From contig CM046877.1 of assembly GCA_025667525.1 (NCBI GenBank), forward strand, positions 34,616,255 to 34,680,254: a stretch of 64,000 nucleotides of DNA. Reading direction: 5' to 3'. Made by a program: the position numbers and the translations under genes. The notes beneath the pieces are model-generated. The model saw only the letters and a list, made by a program, of their open reading frames with translations. It had not been told where the DNA came from and searched no databases. Every line of letters begins with the position of its first letter. The stretch's first letter is position 1. This document shows positions 1-12,362 of this stretch, piece after piece. Source of the DNA: Glebionis coronaria. Taxonomy: Eukaryota > Streptophyta > Magnoliopsida > Asterales > Asteraceae.

Positions 1-345
1 TCAAAGAACATAAAGACAAAGACTTCCGCTACTCTAATGATCAAAGGAGATTGTTAACAAGCTTTCATGACAACACAAAATATGAGTATGTGGGCAAAGA
101 CACAAGAACACAAGCTGGCAAAGTTACAAGATCAAGTCAAGGCAAAGATCAAAGATCCAAGATCACAAGTCATGAAAGGATCGATGAAAGAACTCTCAAG
201 ACAACGAGCTTCAAAGTCTGCAACAACAAAGAAGTGAAGTCACATAATACATGACCACCACTTAGGGGGAGATTGTTAGAAGTATTTAAAGTGATGGTCA
301 AAGAAGTGAAGTCACATATTATATGACCACCCCTTAGGGGGAGAT
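1..345 (+). mobile_element. 3' internal end of a Copia element (partial, enters from left)
   Basis: This stretch ends in purine-rich TTAGGGGGAGAT directly before a sequence that starts TGTTAGAAG and ends CCTACA, which is the usual polypurine tract plus 3' LTR layout of a plus-strand Copia element. I see no conserved protein domain. The short open frame at 51-254 is lysine/threonine-rich and not recognisable, so I treat it as non-coding 3' internal sequence. The rest of the element lies outside the window. Confidence 0.55.
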
Positions 346-371
346 TGTTAGAAGTATTTAAAGTGATGGTC
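228..371 (+). repeat. 72-bp tandem duplication across the PPT/LTR junction
   Basis: Two copies with a 72-bp period (228-299 and 300-371). Each starts AAAGAAGTGAAGTCACATA, contains the polypurine tract, and runs into TGTTAGAAGTATTTAAAG. The element therefore has two candidate PPT/LTR starts, at about 274 and 346. The copies differ at only a few bases. Confidence 0.8.
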
Positions 372-732
372 ATATAATATACCGTTGCGAAGCTCGTGGA
401 AAATGCTATTCAACAGTGTCGAGAGTTCTATGTCATTATTATGCATGAAACGGGAATTAGTCCCGAACACACAAATGAGGAAGGCCTCCTATTCATGTAA
501 GCCTTAGTATAAAAGGCATAACCATCCTCATTTGTGTGTGTGTCTCCCATTGTATCTTTTCTCTTCTTCTTGTTTTAGAGAGAGAAACTCTCCTTAGTTT
601 CTCTCACTAGAATCATCTACCTTGTATCTTTCTAGTTCTTCTTCATCTAATCTAATATTCCATTCTTAGTTTTAATCTTGATCTTATTCATCTATATTTC
701 TCATTCTATACGTCGTGTGATTAGTTCCTACA
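346..732 (+). repeat. Copia LTR (387 bp)
   Basis: Starts TGTTAGAAG after a polypurine tract and ends CCTACA, with TG...CA termini. It contains a TATA-like TATAAAAGG at about 510 and CT-rich leader-like sequence at 541-620. No primer-binding site follows at 733, so it is a 3' LTR rather than a 5' LTR. The partner LTR is not in the window. Confidence 0.65.
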
Positions 733-1596
733 GAAGATATGAAGATTGGAGGTGATCTTAACCTATGAAAAGGAGTTTTCATGAGGTTAAAGGGATGAAT
801 TCATGGAGGTGTTCATTCATCCAAAGGACCCAAAAAGTTTCCTTGCTAAAGTTGAAGATTTGATAACAAGAACCAAGTCTTGTTCATCAAAAACCTCATA
901 TTTTCATCACTAATGGTGGTATAGAGATTGTCCTTCCTATTCTCTTGTTATTTTGATTATGTAATCTTGTATTTTCTTTAATTATGTATATGTATATGAT
1001 GATGAATGATGATAAAAATATTGTGTGGGGATTTAGTGTTGATAGATTTGATTAAAATGATTAAAAGTTATATGAAAGAATGATGAAATTTAGCTTAAAC
1101 ATATAGGCTGTATAAAACGGAAGATGACCATATGATAACTTGTAAAAATAGCATAGATTACTTAATATACAGTAAGTTATAAGTCTTATACACATGTGAG
1201 AGTTGGCCATACAATGGAAACTTAAAAATGAGTGAGATATGATCAAAACAAGTTTAGAGTGCAAATCTGCCTACACTGGTTTGGACGAATTTATTAAAAT
1301 ATTTAGAGGTTGATTCATCAGTAGCTATTTAGGAATAAAATGAAGCACATATCATGTAGTTTCTGTGATAAAAATTTGAGGTCCTATCTCATTATATAAC
1401 TCTAGATATGGACATTTTAGTGAACTTAAAATTTTGGACTGATTTTGTGAAATTAAAGTTTAATATTATTATATGAGCACTCAAATAAATATAGTATAAA
1501 ATGTGAATTAAAACCCACTAACTTATATATTTCATTTATATAAATATGCATAAGGATAAATAAATGGATATTTTATAAAAAAATGGTAGTTTGATA
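733..1596 (-). mobile_element. Probable Gypsy LTR/leader remnant, left part
   Basis: A+T-rich non-coding DNA with no supported gene. It ends exactly at the TGATA duplicated by the Sirevirus insertion, and the continuation at 21073-22840 ends, read on the minus strand, as an LTR start TGTAATACCCCC. I infer that both parts belong to one older minus-strand element. Its inner boundary on this side was not found, so some of 733-1450 may be unrelated intergenic DNA. Confidence 0.35.
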
Positions 1597-2123
1597 TGTT
1601 GATCCCAAACTTAGATCGATTAGCTTTGTGTATACGAGATTAGATCAAGTATAACACTTAGAGAAACCTTTGTTGTATGCTTTGTGAATCTAAGTATTAT
1701 GCGGAATTTAATACTTAAACAAGAACACAAGATGTAAACAAAACTTTCACTTTGATTATCAATGTCGAACTTGCTTACAATGAAAGATGTTTACGAATGA
1801 AAAACTTAATGAAAACTTGATACTAAACATTAACCTAAAGGCCTTCTTTTATAGACTAAGAAGCCTTGTACAATAAGCTACGTATCAACTATTCTAGGTA
1901 AAGATAAACATATAAAATACATTGTCGTTTCTATCCTTACTAGAAGTATTCTAGAACATAATAAACGTGTAGCTCACATCTTCCATCAGTGCTTGTCTTC
2001 AATCTGTCAACGCTTGACTTTAACTTGTCAACGCTTAAGCTGTCAGCGCTCACTTTGCTCTTGTCAACGCTTGAGTTGTTCTTGTCAGCGTTCAAGTGAT
2101 CTGGCCTTAATTTATTCCCAACA
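1597..2123 (-). repeat. 3' LTR of the Sirevirus-like element
   Basis: 527 bp, TGTTGATCCC...CCCAACA on the plus strand. On the minus strand the promoter-like TATAAAA is at 1847-1853. Five copies of the TGTCARCGYY motif at about 2003-2096 lie some 150-260 bp upstream of that TATA box, in U3. Followed at 2124 by the polypurine tract (minus strand). Confidence 0.92.
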
Positions 2124-2136
2124 ATCCTCCCCTAAA
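2124..2136 (-). other. Polypurine tract of the Sirevirus-like element
   Basis: Minus strand reads TTTAGGGGAGGAT immediately upstream of the 3' LTR. This is the plus-strand DNA primer position of an LTR retrotransposon. Confidence 0.8.
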
Positions 2137-2175
2137 CTTGATATCCACTCTTATGATCAAGTTTCTGAATAAACA

Positions 2176-5100
2176 TTAAGAACTTGGAGGAGTCTGACAA
2201 ACCTTATCATATTGGTAATAAATAAATCTGATCAAATTCTTTGCCACATCACTTGTATAGTCTATCTCCAACTGGGTGTCCTTCATCTTTTCCAAAACAG
2301 CCTTGGATATGAAATACTGAGCATCTACAAGTAAATACTCAGCAAACTTTGTAGAACTCAAATGGTATACACCTGCAGCTGAATATAACCTCCATTGAAG
2401 ACCACTGAGGTCATCTTCAAGATCCTTTCATATTTCAGGATCTTCCTCTTTTGTCCCACACATTCTTTTGAATGTGGTCCAAAGTTTTATTCCATTAGCT
2501 GAAGTTGGTGCTTCAGCCTCATACTTGGTCTCTAGCAACCTCCAAAGGTCCACCAAGTCTTCTCTATCACAACTTGCAAATAAAGATATGAGAGTGGTAA
2601 AAGTGTGTACCTCCTTGCCATATCTTCCAACCTTCCAGAATCCACATTCATCTTCATCATAACTCACAATTGGATTCCTGGAATCTAGTGGTAACACATG
2701 CACCATATCTGAAGCTTCTAATGGGGAGAGCTTGAGGCTCTTTCTAATAACTGCTTCACTTGGATATAGTTGATTCATATCTTTTGGAAACTCAAGTGTA
2801 AATCCCTTCTTCACTGGTCTGGGAACTATCATAGCTTTCTTGATTTCCATCTCTTCTGCAAGTTGCTCCTTTCTTTCATCTGAAAGAAGTCTGAAAGTGT
2901 TTTCTTCCTGCACTTTCACCCAAATAGGATAAGCCCTATGTTCCAACTCATCAAATGTCAAAGCCTTCAGCTTCTGATGTGTTCATCCAACTCCATGACA
3001 TTTGAGCAACATAAAGTAGAGCTTCCTTCTATCCCTTTTCAACTCAGAGAGAATGTTTCTTGCCTTGTGCTTCAAAATCACCTTACAATCCTTCTGAACT
3101 CTAAGAAGAATTTCCAAACCCCATATCTGATCTGAAATGGTCAAGTCTGGATTATCCATACAGCTTTCTTCCCAAGAATTGTACATCTGAACCACCTCTG
3201 GCATATCAAAATCAATCTGCAACTTTAAATCTCTCAGCTTTTCCCTAGCAAGCTCATGACCATACTCAAGTCTTTCTGGTTCAACAATCATCACACTTGA
3301 ATCTGAGCTAGCTCCATCACTTTCTTCTTCAGAAGTCACAACAAATGGTGACTTTTCCTTTTCACCTTGTTCCATCATTTGCTCAGCCAATCTTCTATCA
3401 AATTCAACCTGAGCGGCATTCTTTGGAACAATTTCTTCTACCAACTTACCCTTACCCTTATCTGATGGTGCAATTGTTGGTAAGGTAGATGGTAATACCT
3501 GAGTAGGAACATCCTTGATGATAGATGATGACTGGAATACATCACCTCCATATGCAGATCTGTCAACGCCCAAATTTCCTCTATCAGCGCCCAAAATACT
3601 TCTATCAGCGTCCAAACTTGTCTTGTCAACGCTCAAATATTTTCCCTCAGCGCCTTGTGTAACCTCTCTCAACATATCTGTAAATGATAAATTTAAATTG
3701 GTTGGAGAGATCAAGGACGTATCAAAACCTGTTTGTTCCTTCAAAGTAGTAAGAGCTTCAGCAACATCCAATGATTGACCATCTTGACTGCTCTTATCAC
3801 TCAGATTTCTTTGATCTTCCTCCCCTTTGGAAGACTCCTCCATACCTCCCTTTGCATGAGCACTCTCCAAAACAACAATCCTCTCCCTCAATTCCTTGAG
3901 TTCAAGGCCTTGGTTGCTGACAATTTGTACTAAGTCTGCATTCTGCCTTTGCAAGCTAATGCAGACAGCCGTCAATTCCAAAAGAGTCATTGGTTCCAGT
4001 CTGCCCTCTTCTGAAATGGGGATTTGACCTCCCAAGTCAGGTTCATTGGGCATGGATGAGGACTTAATTATGGTGGGACTGCCTTGGCCAGCTTCTAAGC
4101 CAGAACCAATAGTCCCAGCCTCATCCAGGTCACCAGCCACACTTGTGGTGGTGGTTCTCTCTGCTTCATGGCTAGGACCACCAGAGGAGAACACTCCAGC
4201 AGTCCTTTGGCGTTTAATCAACCTATATTCAGGTGGTGTGGAAGATGGTGTGGAAGAAGGGGTAGATGTGGGTTGGTTAAGGGGTGTTTGGGATTGTGAT
4301 GGTTGGGTGTCAGCGTTGGAAATAGGCACATCAACGCCCACATTAGATATGTCAGCGTCAAAGGGTTCTTGGTCTATTTGCATTTGGTCAGGTGAGTGAG
4401 GGTAAAGGTTCAGGGATAGGTTCAAGTTGTGGGTGAGGGTCAATATGAGGTTGGGGGTCTGGTTGGGGTTGTGCTGCTGCAATAACAGCAAGCATGGCTG
4501 GGGTTAAAGGTAAATCCCTATGAGGTGGTGAATTCATCTTGGTAAAAATAGCTTTCTTTTGTTCAGGGATTTTATAAAAATCATTGTGATCCCTTGAACA
4601 ATATCTTTGATCATCAAAAATCATTTGCAGAAAACGGGGATAAGCTAAAGTCATTTTTGTCCCCTTGTTTTTACACATTCCTTCAAAAATCATTTTAGAC
4701 CAGTTATATTTTTGCCCTGTTGCAATACACACAATAGCAGTTGCAATGGATCTATTGATCTCATTGTGTGCAGTACATTTGGGACTCAAACATTGAAGGA
4801 GAATGTGAATGAGGTACTTCCAGGCTGGGGGAAATTCCTGCTTATGGTACTTATTAAGAGTACATTCATCAGGAATAGGGTATCCCAAAGCCCTAAGCCC
4901 TTGTTCTATTTCAGTTATGGGAAGAATGGTTATACCATCAGCATCATCAAGATGCAAGGCCTGGCGTACCAAGGCCTCAGTAACCACCCAAGATCTCCCA
5001 TGAACAATAGAAGTTAATGTGGTCACTCCATTAACTGTTGAGGAACTGACAGTGTTCCAAAACTGTTTAATGTGTGTGACTGGAATGAGTGGTGCATGAG

Positions 5101-5251
5101 AAAGAGCATACCTTAATGGGGATACGTTCAAATACGCCACCATTTGTATGTATTGAGGGAACAAAGTATTATCAGCAACAAGATAAGCAATCATGTTGTG
5201 TTGAGACTTGAACCCCAAATCCAATTCTGCTGAGTTAAATCTTGGTGCCAT
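2176..5251 (-). pseudogene. Sirevirus third ORF (ORF3), about 1000 codons, broken by two stops and one frameshift
   Basis: One original reading frame runs from the ATG at 5251 to the stop near 2176. It has a one-base frame change near 4400, an in-frame TGA at 2983-2985 and another TGA at 2428-2430. The N-terminal 240 residues look globular (HIKQFWNT, DDADGITILP). A proline/acidic linker follows, then a probable coiled coil (LQRQNADLVQIVSNQGLEL) and a serine/acidic linker rich in ADR/VDK tracts that encode the TGTCARCGYY motif. The C-terminal part ends near YYQYDKVC. I see no signal peptide or clear membrane span. Asteraceae Sireviruses carry similar ORFs of unknown role in this position, so this is not a host gene. 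An envelope-like label would be speculative. Confidence 0.7.
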
Positions 5252-6511
5252 TGATGAAAGCTGTTAATTTTGAAGTATAGAAGATGAAGGTTGATAAGAG
5301 AAAAGTGTTAGACAAGAATTATAGATACCCTGTTTAAAAATAGGAGCCAAATTTATAGGAGTGGATGAATGCATGTGATTGGCCCAAAAATAGGCAAAGA
5401 TTTTCAAAAACTAATCATGAAAATATTGAAAAAGTTATAAGTTATCTCATGCATTTAATGAAAGTAACAACTCCTAAAATTACGGCTTGAAAATATGTCA
5501 AAAAGTAACAACTGGGTAGGTCCCATTGAGTGTCAACGGTCAAATATAACCCATCAACGCCCAACGGCTATAATCTTGTCAACGTTCGCCTAAAGCCATG
5601 TCAGCGTCCAATTTGGTCACAACAACGCTTGGAAAAATCTTGTCAGCGTCCAAAAATAAAATTGTTTTAAAAAGTGAAAAATGACCTTAACAAGTAATTT
5701 ATCCTAGAGAAAATAACCAAAAGCTGATAATTATTATAGGGCGGCAAGCACTGTCCAGTTATGCACACTTGCATAAGCAAGATAGACATAACAGTCCTCT
5801 AGTGTCCCTTGCTAACCAAAATTCTTAACAACCAAGTTACCTTATAAAATCCTTGTTACTCCCAGGTAAATCCCATATCAAAATGATTCCCAAGTCTCCC
5901 AACAGACCACAACCAATTCTAGGCCAAAAATGTCTTGGCAGCATGCAAAGTTGATATACTATGCATGCTACAGTGCCTCATGTTTTAGTAAAACTAACCC
6001 ATACTCACCTGTGGACACAATCTAGAATTGTGATAAGAGTATCATATGGATACCCAAAAATCCTAAAGGTTCCTAAAACCTCCCCTTAAACAAAGATACA
6101 AAGAGTTTGCCAAAAATATGCATGAACATAAAAAATTTATGTCAAGATAGGAATGAAACATTCCAACCATCATCCATAAACAAAAACATGTCCAAATGCT
6201 TCTCCTTTGATCCATAAGCAACTCTGTATCCAATGGTATACTGCTAACACCATCTGCACATTTAGATTGAAAACCACAAAACTAACATTGTTGCTGACAA
6301 CGCCCCGATAACACATAACAGCGTTGAAAGAAGCTTTGTCAGCGTTAGACAATTATATTGTTGACAACGTTGCAAAAACACTTATCAGTGTTCAAACAAC
6401 CTTTTGTCAGTGTTAGAAAAATATAGTGGAAAATCTAAATTATCAATAAGACCAATAATAATAATGCATCATCCTGTACATACTTTTACAAAAAGAATCC
6501 AAAACACATAC
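5252..6511 (-). other. Non-coding spacer between Sirevirus pol and ORF3
   Basis: About 1.26 kb with no credible ORF. It holds two clusters of the TGTCARCGYY motif, at about 5530-5650 (about six copies) and 6297-6420 (about six copies, some degenerate). No splice or promoter signal could be assigned with confidence. Confidence 0.6.
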
Positions 6512-9500
6512 TTAAGTGAGATTAACCATTCCAATACTTGTTACCAAGTACTGAAATCTTCCAGCATCAAAAGGTTTAGTTACTAAATCTGACACATTTT
6601 CCTCAGTGTCAACCCTATCTTGTTGTATTAAACCTTTCTCAAAGCAATCTCTTATAAAATGGTGTCTAATTTCTATGTGTTTAGTTTTAGAATGATGCAC
6701 ATGATTCTTAATGATGCATAAAGTACTATTATTGTCAACAAATATCTTAGTATGCATAAAATTATACCCATAATCCAACAGCTGGTTCTTAATCCACAAC
6801 ACTTGACCACAACATGCTGCTGCAACCACATATTCTGCTTCAGTTGTAGAGTTAGCCACCACTGTTTGTTTCTTGCATTGCCAAGATATTAATCTGCTCC
6901 CAAGAAATTGACATCCACCAGTTGTGGATTTCCTATCAAACTTGTCACCACCATAATCACTATCTGAATATGCAATCAGCTCCAATGGTGAATCCTTTGG
7001 GTACCACAAACCAAGAGTAGGAAAACATCTTAGGTACCTAAAGATCCTCTTCACAGCATAAAGGTGACATTCTTTGGGAGTCACTTGATGGCGTGCACAT
7101 GCACACACAGCAAACATGATATCAGGTCTGGAAGCAGTAAGATACATCAAGGATCCAATCATGGATCTATAATGCCTGACATCAACATCTTTCCCATCTC
7201 CAATCTTTCCCCAAGGGTGTTCTCTATCCATAGGAGTAGAAGCCCTCTTTTCATGTGGAGAAAAGCCAAACTTCTTCAAGATTTCAGCAACATATTTGTC
7301 TTGGGAGATGAAGATACCATCTTCTTTCTGCTGAACTTGTAAACCAAGAAAGAAGTTCATCTCCCCCATAGCACTCATCTTGAATTTGTCTGTCATGAGC
7401 TTGGAGAAATCCTCACCCATCTTTGGATCAGTAGACCCAAAAATGATATCATCAACATAGACCTGCACAAGCAACACATCTTTGCCTTTCTTCTTTGTAA
7501 ATAGTGTCTGATCTATGGTGCCCCTCTTGAATCCATTGTCCACCAAATAGGTAGATAAAGTACCATACCATGCTCTAGGGGCTTGATGAAGGCCATACAT
7601 AGCCTTTTTGACTCTATACACTTTGTCTGGATGCTCAGGATCCTCAAAACCAGGAGGTTGCATGACATAAACTTCTTCAACAATGGTGCCATACAAGAAT
7701 GCACTCTTTACATCCATTTGATAGACTGTAAAGCCCATGCAAGATGCATAGGCTAGAAAAATCCTAATAGCTTCAATCCTTGCAACTGGTGCAAAGACTT
7801 CTTCATAGTCTATCCCCTCCTCTTGTGTATAACCTTGAGCCACTAACCTTGCCTTGTTTCTGACCACAATACCTCTTTCATCTCTTTTGTTCCTGAGAAC
7901 CCATCTTGTCCCAATTGGTCTGACATATCTAGGACAATCAACCAGCTCCCAAACATCCTGAATAGCAAATTGGTGAAGCTCATCCTGCATTGCTTCCACC
8001 CAACTTGGTTCTTTGAGAGCATCAAATATCTTCTTGGGTTCTTCTTGTGACAGAAAACATGCAAACAAACATGCGTGTACAAGAGGGGTATCAACCTTCT
8101 TGTGTATATTGGCAATAAATCCACCAAGACTTTGATGGGATCTTCTTGTCTGAACTAGAGTCATAACATCACCAATGATCTGAGATGGGGGGTGATTCTT
8201 CATTGTGGAAGTGAGAACTCCTCCTTCAAAAAGTCTGGTGTCCTCAACTTCACGCTCCATGTTGCCAATATCTTCTTCATCAGACTCTCTTTGATCAACA
8301 GGAATCTCTTCATAAACTCTGGAAGGTCCTCCTTGTTCAAAAGTGGAAGAGAAAAGATGTGCAAAGGTGTTGTCAACGTCTGAACCTTGTTTGTCAGCGC
8401 TTGGGCTAACAACGCTTGAACTGTTGTTGTCAACGTCTGAGACATCAACGTCTGAATTGCTCTTGTCAGCACTTGATTTGCCTTTGTCAGCGCCTGAAGA
8501 ACCATGCATGTTTGTATCTGGTGGTATTTGGAAACCACCATTATCTTGTCCAGCAGCTGCAGCAGCAGCAAAAGCATCAGTCCAAATGGGAATTGTGACA
8601 TATTCAAATGTAGGAGATGCCTTTTCTGCTTGTGATCCAACCCTTTCATCAACCTGAGTACCTGAAACATGAACAACTTGTTCCTCCACAACATTTGAAG
8701 TTACCTTCACAATGTCTGGATTAGTGACAGGCAAATAATTTAAAGTTCTAGATAAGGGTTCCAAATCAAACAACCAATTAGGACCACTTTCAGGATCACT
8801 AGGTTTATTCTCTAAGAACCTAACATGTACTCTTTCAACAATACCTTTGTCCTCCTTAAGATAAACCCTATAACCCTTGCTCTGCACTGAATACCCCATG
8901 AAGTAACCTTCATCACCTTTTGCACTAAATTTCCCTAAGGCATCACTAGTGTCTAAGACTACTACATGACATCCAAAAGGTTTGAGAAAACCAATATTAG
9001 CTTTTCTTCCCCAAAGTAACTCATAAGGTGTCTTGTTCTGAATTTTGTTAACCAATGCTCTATTTTGCACATAGCATGCTGTATTAACAGCCTCAGTCCA
9101 AAAGGCTATGGGAAAGTGAGCATCAGCCAACATTGTTCTGGCTGCTTCAATTATGGTTCTATTCTTCCTTTCAGCAACCCCATTTTGTTGTGGGGTTCTA
9201 GCAATACTAAACTGCCTAGTAATTCCCTTCATGGCACAAAAATCATCTAGCTTCTTGTTCCTAAATTCTCCACCATTATCACTCCTAAACATCTTAACCT
9301 CATAGCCAGACCTTTTCTCAATTTGAGTGATAAATTCAATAAGAACATCAGCTGTGTCACTCTTCATAGCTAGAAAGAATGTCCAAGTAAACCTAGAAAA
9401 GTCATCAGTGACAACAAAACAATATGACTTGCCATTCAAACTTTCTATATTAGTTGGACCAAAGAGGTCCATGTGAAGCATATAAAGAGGTCTGGAACTA

Positions 9501-10150
9501 GTATGCACCTGCTTGGACTTGAATGAGACCTTGTGCTGCTTGCCTTTAAGACATGCAACACAAGAGTGGTCATTATGGAAGGCCTTTTCAGGCAAACCAT
9601 CAACTAAACCAAGCCTCACAAGTCTATTTATATTTTTAAAGTGTATGTGCCCTAGTCTCCTGTGCCACAAATTACTTTCATCTACTGAGGCCTTAGCATA
9701 AAAACAAGACATATTTGTATTCACTTTAATCCCATTTAAATTCACATTGTATATGTCCTTATGCCTAGGTGTTCTATACTTAATATACTTCTCATCAGGG
9801 ATCTTAAAATCCTTGCTTAACACCAAACACTCAGTATCAGTGAAAAGAACCTTATTTTTGTTATCACACACTTGTGATACACTAAACAGATTATAGTCCA
9901 GTTCTTTTACCAGGAAGACATTCTCAAAACGTAGATTATTGGTGAGAAGGGTTCCTTTGCCTGTGATGGTGCCGTAGCCCCCTCCAAAGTATACCTTATC
10001 ACCATCTTTAATAGGAGAGAAGTTCGTCAGATAGTCTTCCTTTCCTGTCATGTGCCTTGAGCATCCACTATCCCAATATCCATAGTCATTGATCTGCTTT
10101 TGAATGCCCTGCACATAAAGAAAACAAATTAGTTTTCTTTGGGAACCCAA
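6512..10150 (-). CDS. pol: Copia pol polyprotein (protease, integrase, RT, RNase H), open frame
   Basis: 1212 codons without interruption. Protease active site DSG at residues 27-29 ([10 protein letters not shown]). GAG-pre-integrase HHCC zinc region at about 160-210. The integrase D,D,E residues lie at about 227 (MDLFGP), 290 (SDNGGEF) and 325 (VAERKN). A low-complexity linker at about 500-640 is rich in ADK/DVD, with alanine and serine runs. The RVT_2 reverse transcriptase runs from about 705 with YVDDIIFGS at about 897. RNase H carries YSDSDYGG at about 1062 and the frame ends near residue 1212. All the catalytic residues I can place are present. Its start overlaps the end of the gag frame in another frame. 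This is the enzyme set for reverse transcription and integration; it is the best-preserved coding unit of the element. Confidence 0.92.
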   Translation of the reverse strand: MGSQRKLICFLYVQGIQKQINDYGYWDSGCSRHMTGKEDYLTNFSPIKDGDKVYFGGGYGTITGKGTLLTNNLRFENVFLVKELDYNLFSVSQVCDNKNKVLFTDTECLVLSKDFKIPDEKYIKYRTPRHKDIYNVNLNGIKVNTNMSCFYAKASVDESNLWHRRLGHIHFKNINRLVRLGLVDGLPEKAFHNDHSCVACLKGKQHKVSFKSKQVHTSSRPLYMLHMDLFGPTNIESLNGKSYCFVVTDDFSRFTWTFFLAMKSDTADVLIEFITQIEKRSGYEVKMFRSDNGGEFRNKKLDDFCAMKGITRQFSIARTPQQNGVAERKNRTIIEAARTMLADAHFPIAFWTEAVNTACYVQNRALVNKIQNKTPYELLWGRKANIGFLKPFGCHVVVLDTSDALGKFSAKGDEGYFMGYSVQSKGYRVYLKEDKGIVERVHVRFLENKPSDPESGPNWLFDLEPLSRTLNYLPVTNPDIVKVTSNVVEEQVVHVSGTQVDERVGSQAEKASPTFEYVTIPIWTDAFAAAAAAGQDNGGFQIPPDTNMHGSSGADKGKSSADKSNSDVDVSDVDNNSSSVVSPSADKQGSDVDNTFAHLFSSTFEQGGPSRVYEEIPVDQRESDEEDIGNMEREVEDTRLFEGGVLTSTMKNHPPSQIIGDVMTLVQTRRSHQSLGGFIANIHKKVDTPLVHACLFACFLSQEEPKKIFDALKEPSWVEAMQDELHQFAIQDVWELVDCPRYVRPIGTRWVLRNKRDERGIVVRNKARLVAQGYTQEEGIDYEEVFAPVARIEAIRIFLAYASCMGFTVYQMDVKSAFLYGTIVEEVYVMQPPGFEDPEHPDKVYRVKKAMYGLHQAPRAWYGTLSTYLVDNGFKRGTIDQTLFTKKKGKDVLLVQVYVDDIIFGSTDPKMGEDFSKLMTDKFKMSAMGEMNFFLGLQVQQKEDGIFISQDKYVAEILKKFGFSPHEKRASTPMDREHPWGKIGDGKDVDVRHYRSMIGSLMYLTASRPDIMFAVCACARHQVTPKECHLYAVKRIFRYLRCFPTLGLWYPKDSPLELIAYSDSDYGGDKFDRKSTTGGCQFLGSRLISWQCKKQTVVANSTTEAEYVVAAACCGQVLWIKNQLLDYGYNFMHTKIFVDNNSTLCIIKNHVHHSKTKHIEIRHHFIRDCFEKGLIQQDRVDTEENVSDLVTKPFDAGRFQYLVTSIGMVNLT

Positions 10151-12362
10151 GTCTCAGAAGACTTGGATTCATCTGGTTGTTCAATAAGAACAGACTTAGT
10201 TCTCACAACAACCCCATTCTCATCCCTTTTTGGATGAAATACCCAGTTAACCCCAATTGGTTTTGTAATGACTTTTGAAATATAATTAAACCTGTTGCAA
10301 GTCATTGAAATTCCATTATTATTAGGGTTTTGATCTTTCTTGGGTCTCCATGTTAAGCTTGAAGAAGCTTTAGACCCCTTACCTTGTGGCTGCAAATACT
10401 TAGGTCTGGTCACGTTTCTGTCAGCGTTGGATTTTGTCCTGTCAACGCTGAAATTACCCTTGTCAGCGTTGAACCTAGGGTTTGCTACAGGAACCCATTG
10501 CCTATTGGACCAGGTATCTGTCTTTTGAAAAGGTCTTTGTCCATGAGTGTTAGACCTTCTAGAAAAGAATGGGGCTGGTCTAATCACTTGTGGACTTTGC
10601 TGCACACAAGGTCTGAGTCTGACAACGTTTGACTTCCTAAAAACGTTGACTTTCTTCCTATTAGCGCTGAAATTGTTCCTATCAGCGCTGACTTTGGGAG
10701 CGTTGACACACTTGTATGCCAAATGTGAAAAGCTACCACAAGTATAACAGGCTTTCTTAGACACATTCTTAGGTCTAGAAGCAAAGAAACCTGTTCCATG
10801 ATTGTTAACTTGGCTCTTGGGTGACCTATTATTTCTATACATCTCTGCATATTTAATGGTAGGTCTTCTAACAGTGTTGGAGCCTAGGTCAACAGCTTTA
10901 CCAGTAACTAGGTGAGTAACCTTAATGGGTGGGGTTAGCTTTCTTCCACTCATTTAGGTCAGTCAGTTTTTGTTGATACTCTTCTACTAGGGTGACAACT
11001 CTTGGTGGAGGAATAAATTCCTCTTCTTGGCATTCTGGAATACCAGTCCAAGATAAATCCTTTCTAAGGACACCATAGAAGTCACCAGCTGGTGGTGGAA
11101 CCAGAGAGTAATCATTCTCATTCATCCCAAGCCCAGTCATATCCTTAGGATCTCTTTGTTTAGCTACACAGTCTCCTAGGGCTTGGGTGGCTCTATCAAA
11201 TCTTTGAATCTTGAGGTCAACATTATCTTTATTCTTAATAGCCTTATCTAACTTAGCCTGTAGGTCTTTATTGACTTTTGACATGATATTTCTAATATCC
11301 ATACTACCCTCTAGCTAATGTTTTAAGATATTTATCTTATCTTTTAAATCAAATTCCATTTTCTTGTATTCAGAAACGGTTTTCTCAGTTTCAGTAAGAG
11401 CTAGTTGGTAATTAGATAATTTAAACCTTTCAGTGCTCATATCCTCTTTTAGTTTTAACACTTCTTTGTTAAGTTTGTCAGTGTTTAACCTACAACCTTT
11501 GCTACAAAAAGCATCATCATATACCTCATTATCAGATGAAGAGGAGGAGTGTGCCATGAGAGCATATTCAACATGCTCTTCTTCTTCAATGTCAGCAATC
11601 AAAGCTTTGTCCTCTTCAGCATCCTTAGCCAGATAGCTCCAATCCCATCCAGTACCATCAATTCCTTGAACTGCAACCATGGCTTTGGAGTCTTGAGCTT
11701 TAACAACCTGACTTGAGGGTTTACCAGCATCAGATCTTCTAGGAGATCTGCATTCCCTCATGAAGTGCCCCATGCGATGACAGTTGTAGCACTCAACTTT
11801 GGATTTATCAAATCCAGCAGTGTCTTTAGCATTGAAGGTCATCTTCTTCTTGAACCTTCTATTCCACCTATTTTCTCTTATACTAGCAAGAGCCATGTTC
11901 CACTTGATGTCCATCTCTTCCAAGTGTTCATCACTTATCTGCTCAAGGTCCTCATATGTAATCACTGAACCATTGGGCAAAGAAGCAATGTAAGCACAAA
12001 CAGTATCCAAATCCAAACCAACAGGTTTAACTCTTGGTGAGTCATTCATGAATGTGTCAGCGTCTGAAAAGGAGACGTTGACAGGACTTGTTCCAGCGCT
12101 GACAAATGATGATCCAGTAACTGGATGCATAAAAGAATCCTGCTGATTGAATTGACCTTCACTATGAGAGAAGAAGGCCATGTTGCTGGTGCTAGCTTTG
12201 CTTGAAAGAGTTTCATCTTCCAACAGTCTTAGTTTGTTGTAGATGTCATCAAACGAAGAGCTCTTGTGAGTATTATTTGCAAGAATAGATCTTGCCTCAA
12301 TCTTCCATGTCTCACCAAGACGTTTCAGAAAAGTAGCATTGATGTCAATATCACCAACTTGT
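10129..12362 (-). pseudogene. gag: Sirevirus gag, C-terminal part (after the nested insertion)
   Basis: Continues the gag frame beyond the insertion at 12363. Contains the nucleocapsid knuckle CYNCHRMGHFMREC (CX2CX4HX4C) and, further on, a second knuckle-like CYTCGSFSHLAYKC. A coiled-coil-like stretch follows the first knuckle. Lesions: an in-frame TAG at 11315-11317, after which the same frame continues as MDIRNIMSK, and a one-base frame change near 10930-10950. The frame ends WVPKEN-stop at 10129, where pol takes over in another frame. Several motif copies encode NADK/VDR linkers here. Confidence 0.8.

Noticed and set aside
2176..5251. Calling the third ORF an envelope gene
   Set aside because: No signal peptide, cleavage site or membrane span could be seen.
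8343..8657. Plus-strand frames opposite pol and ORF3 rich in LSALD-type words
   Set aside because: These are antisense readings of the motif-rich linkers, not separate genes.
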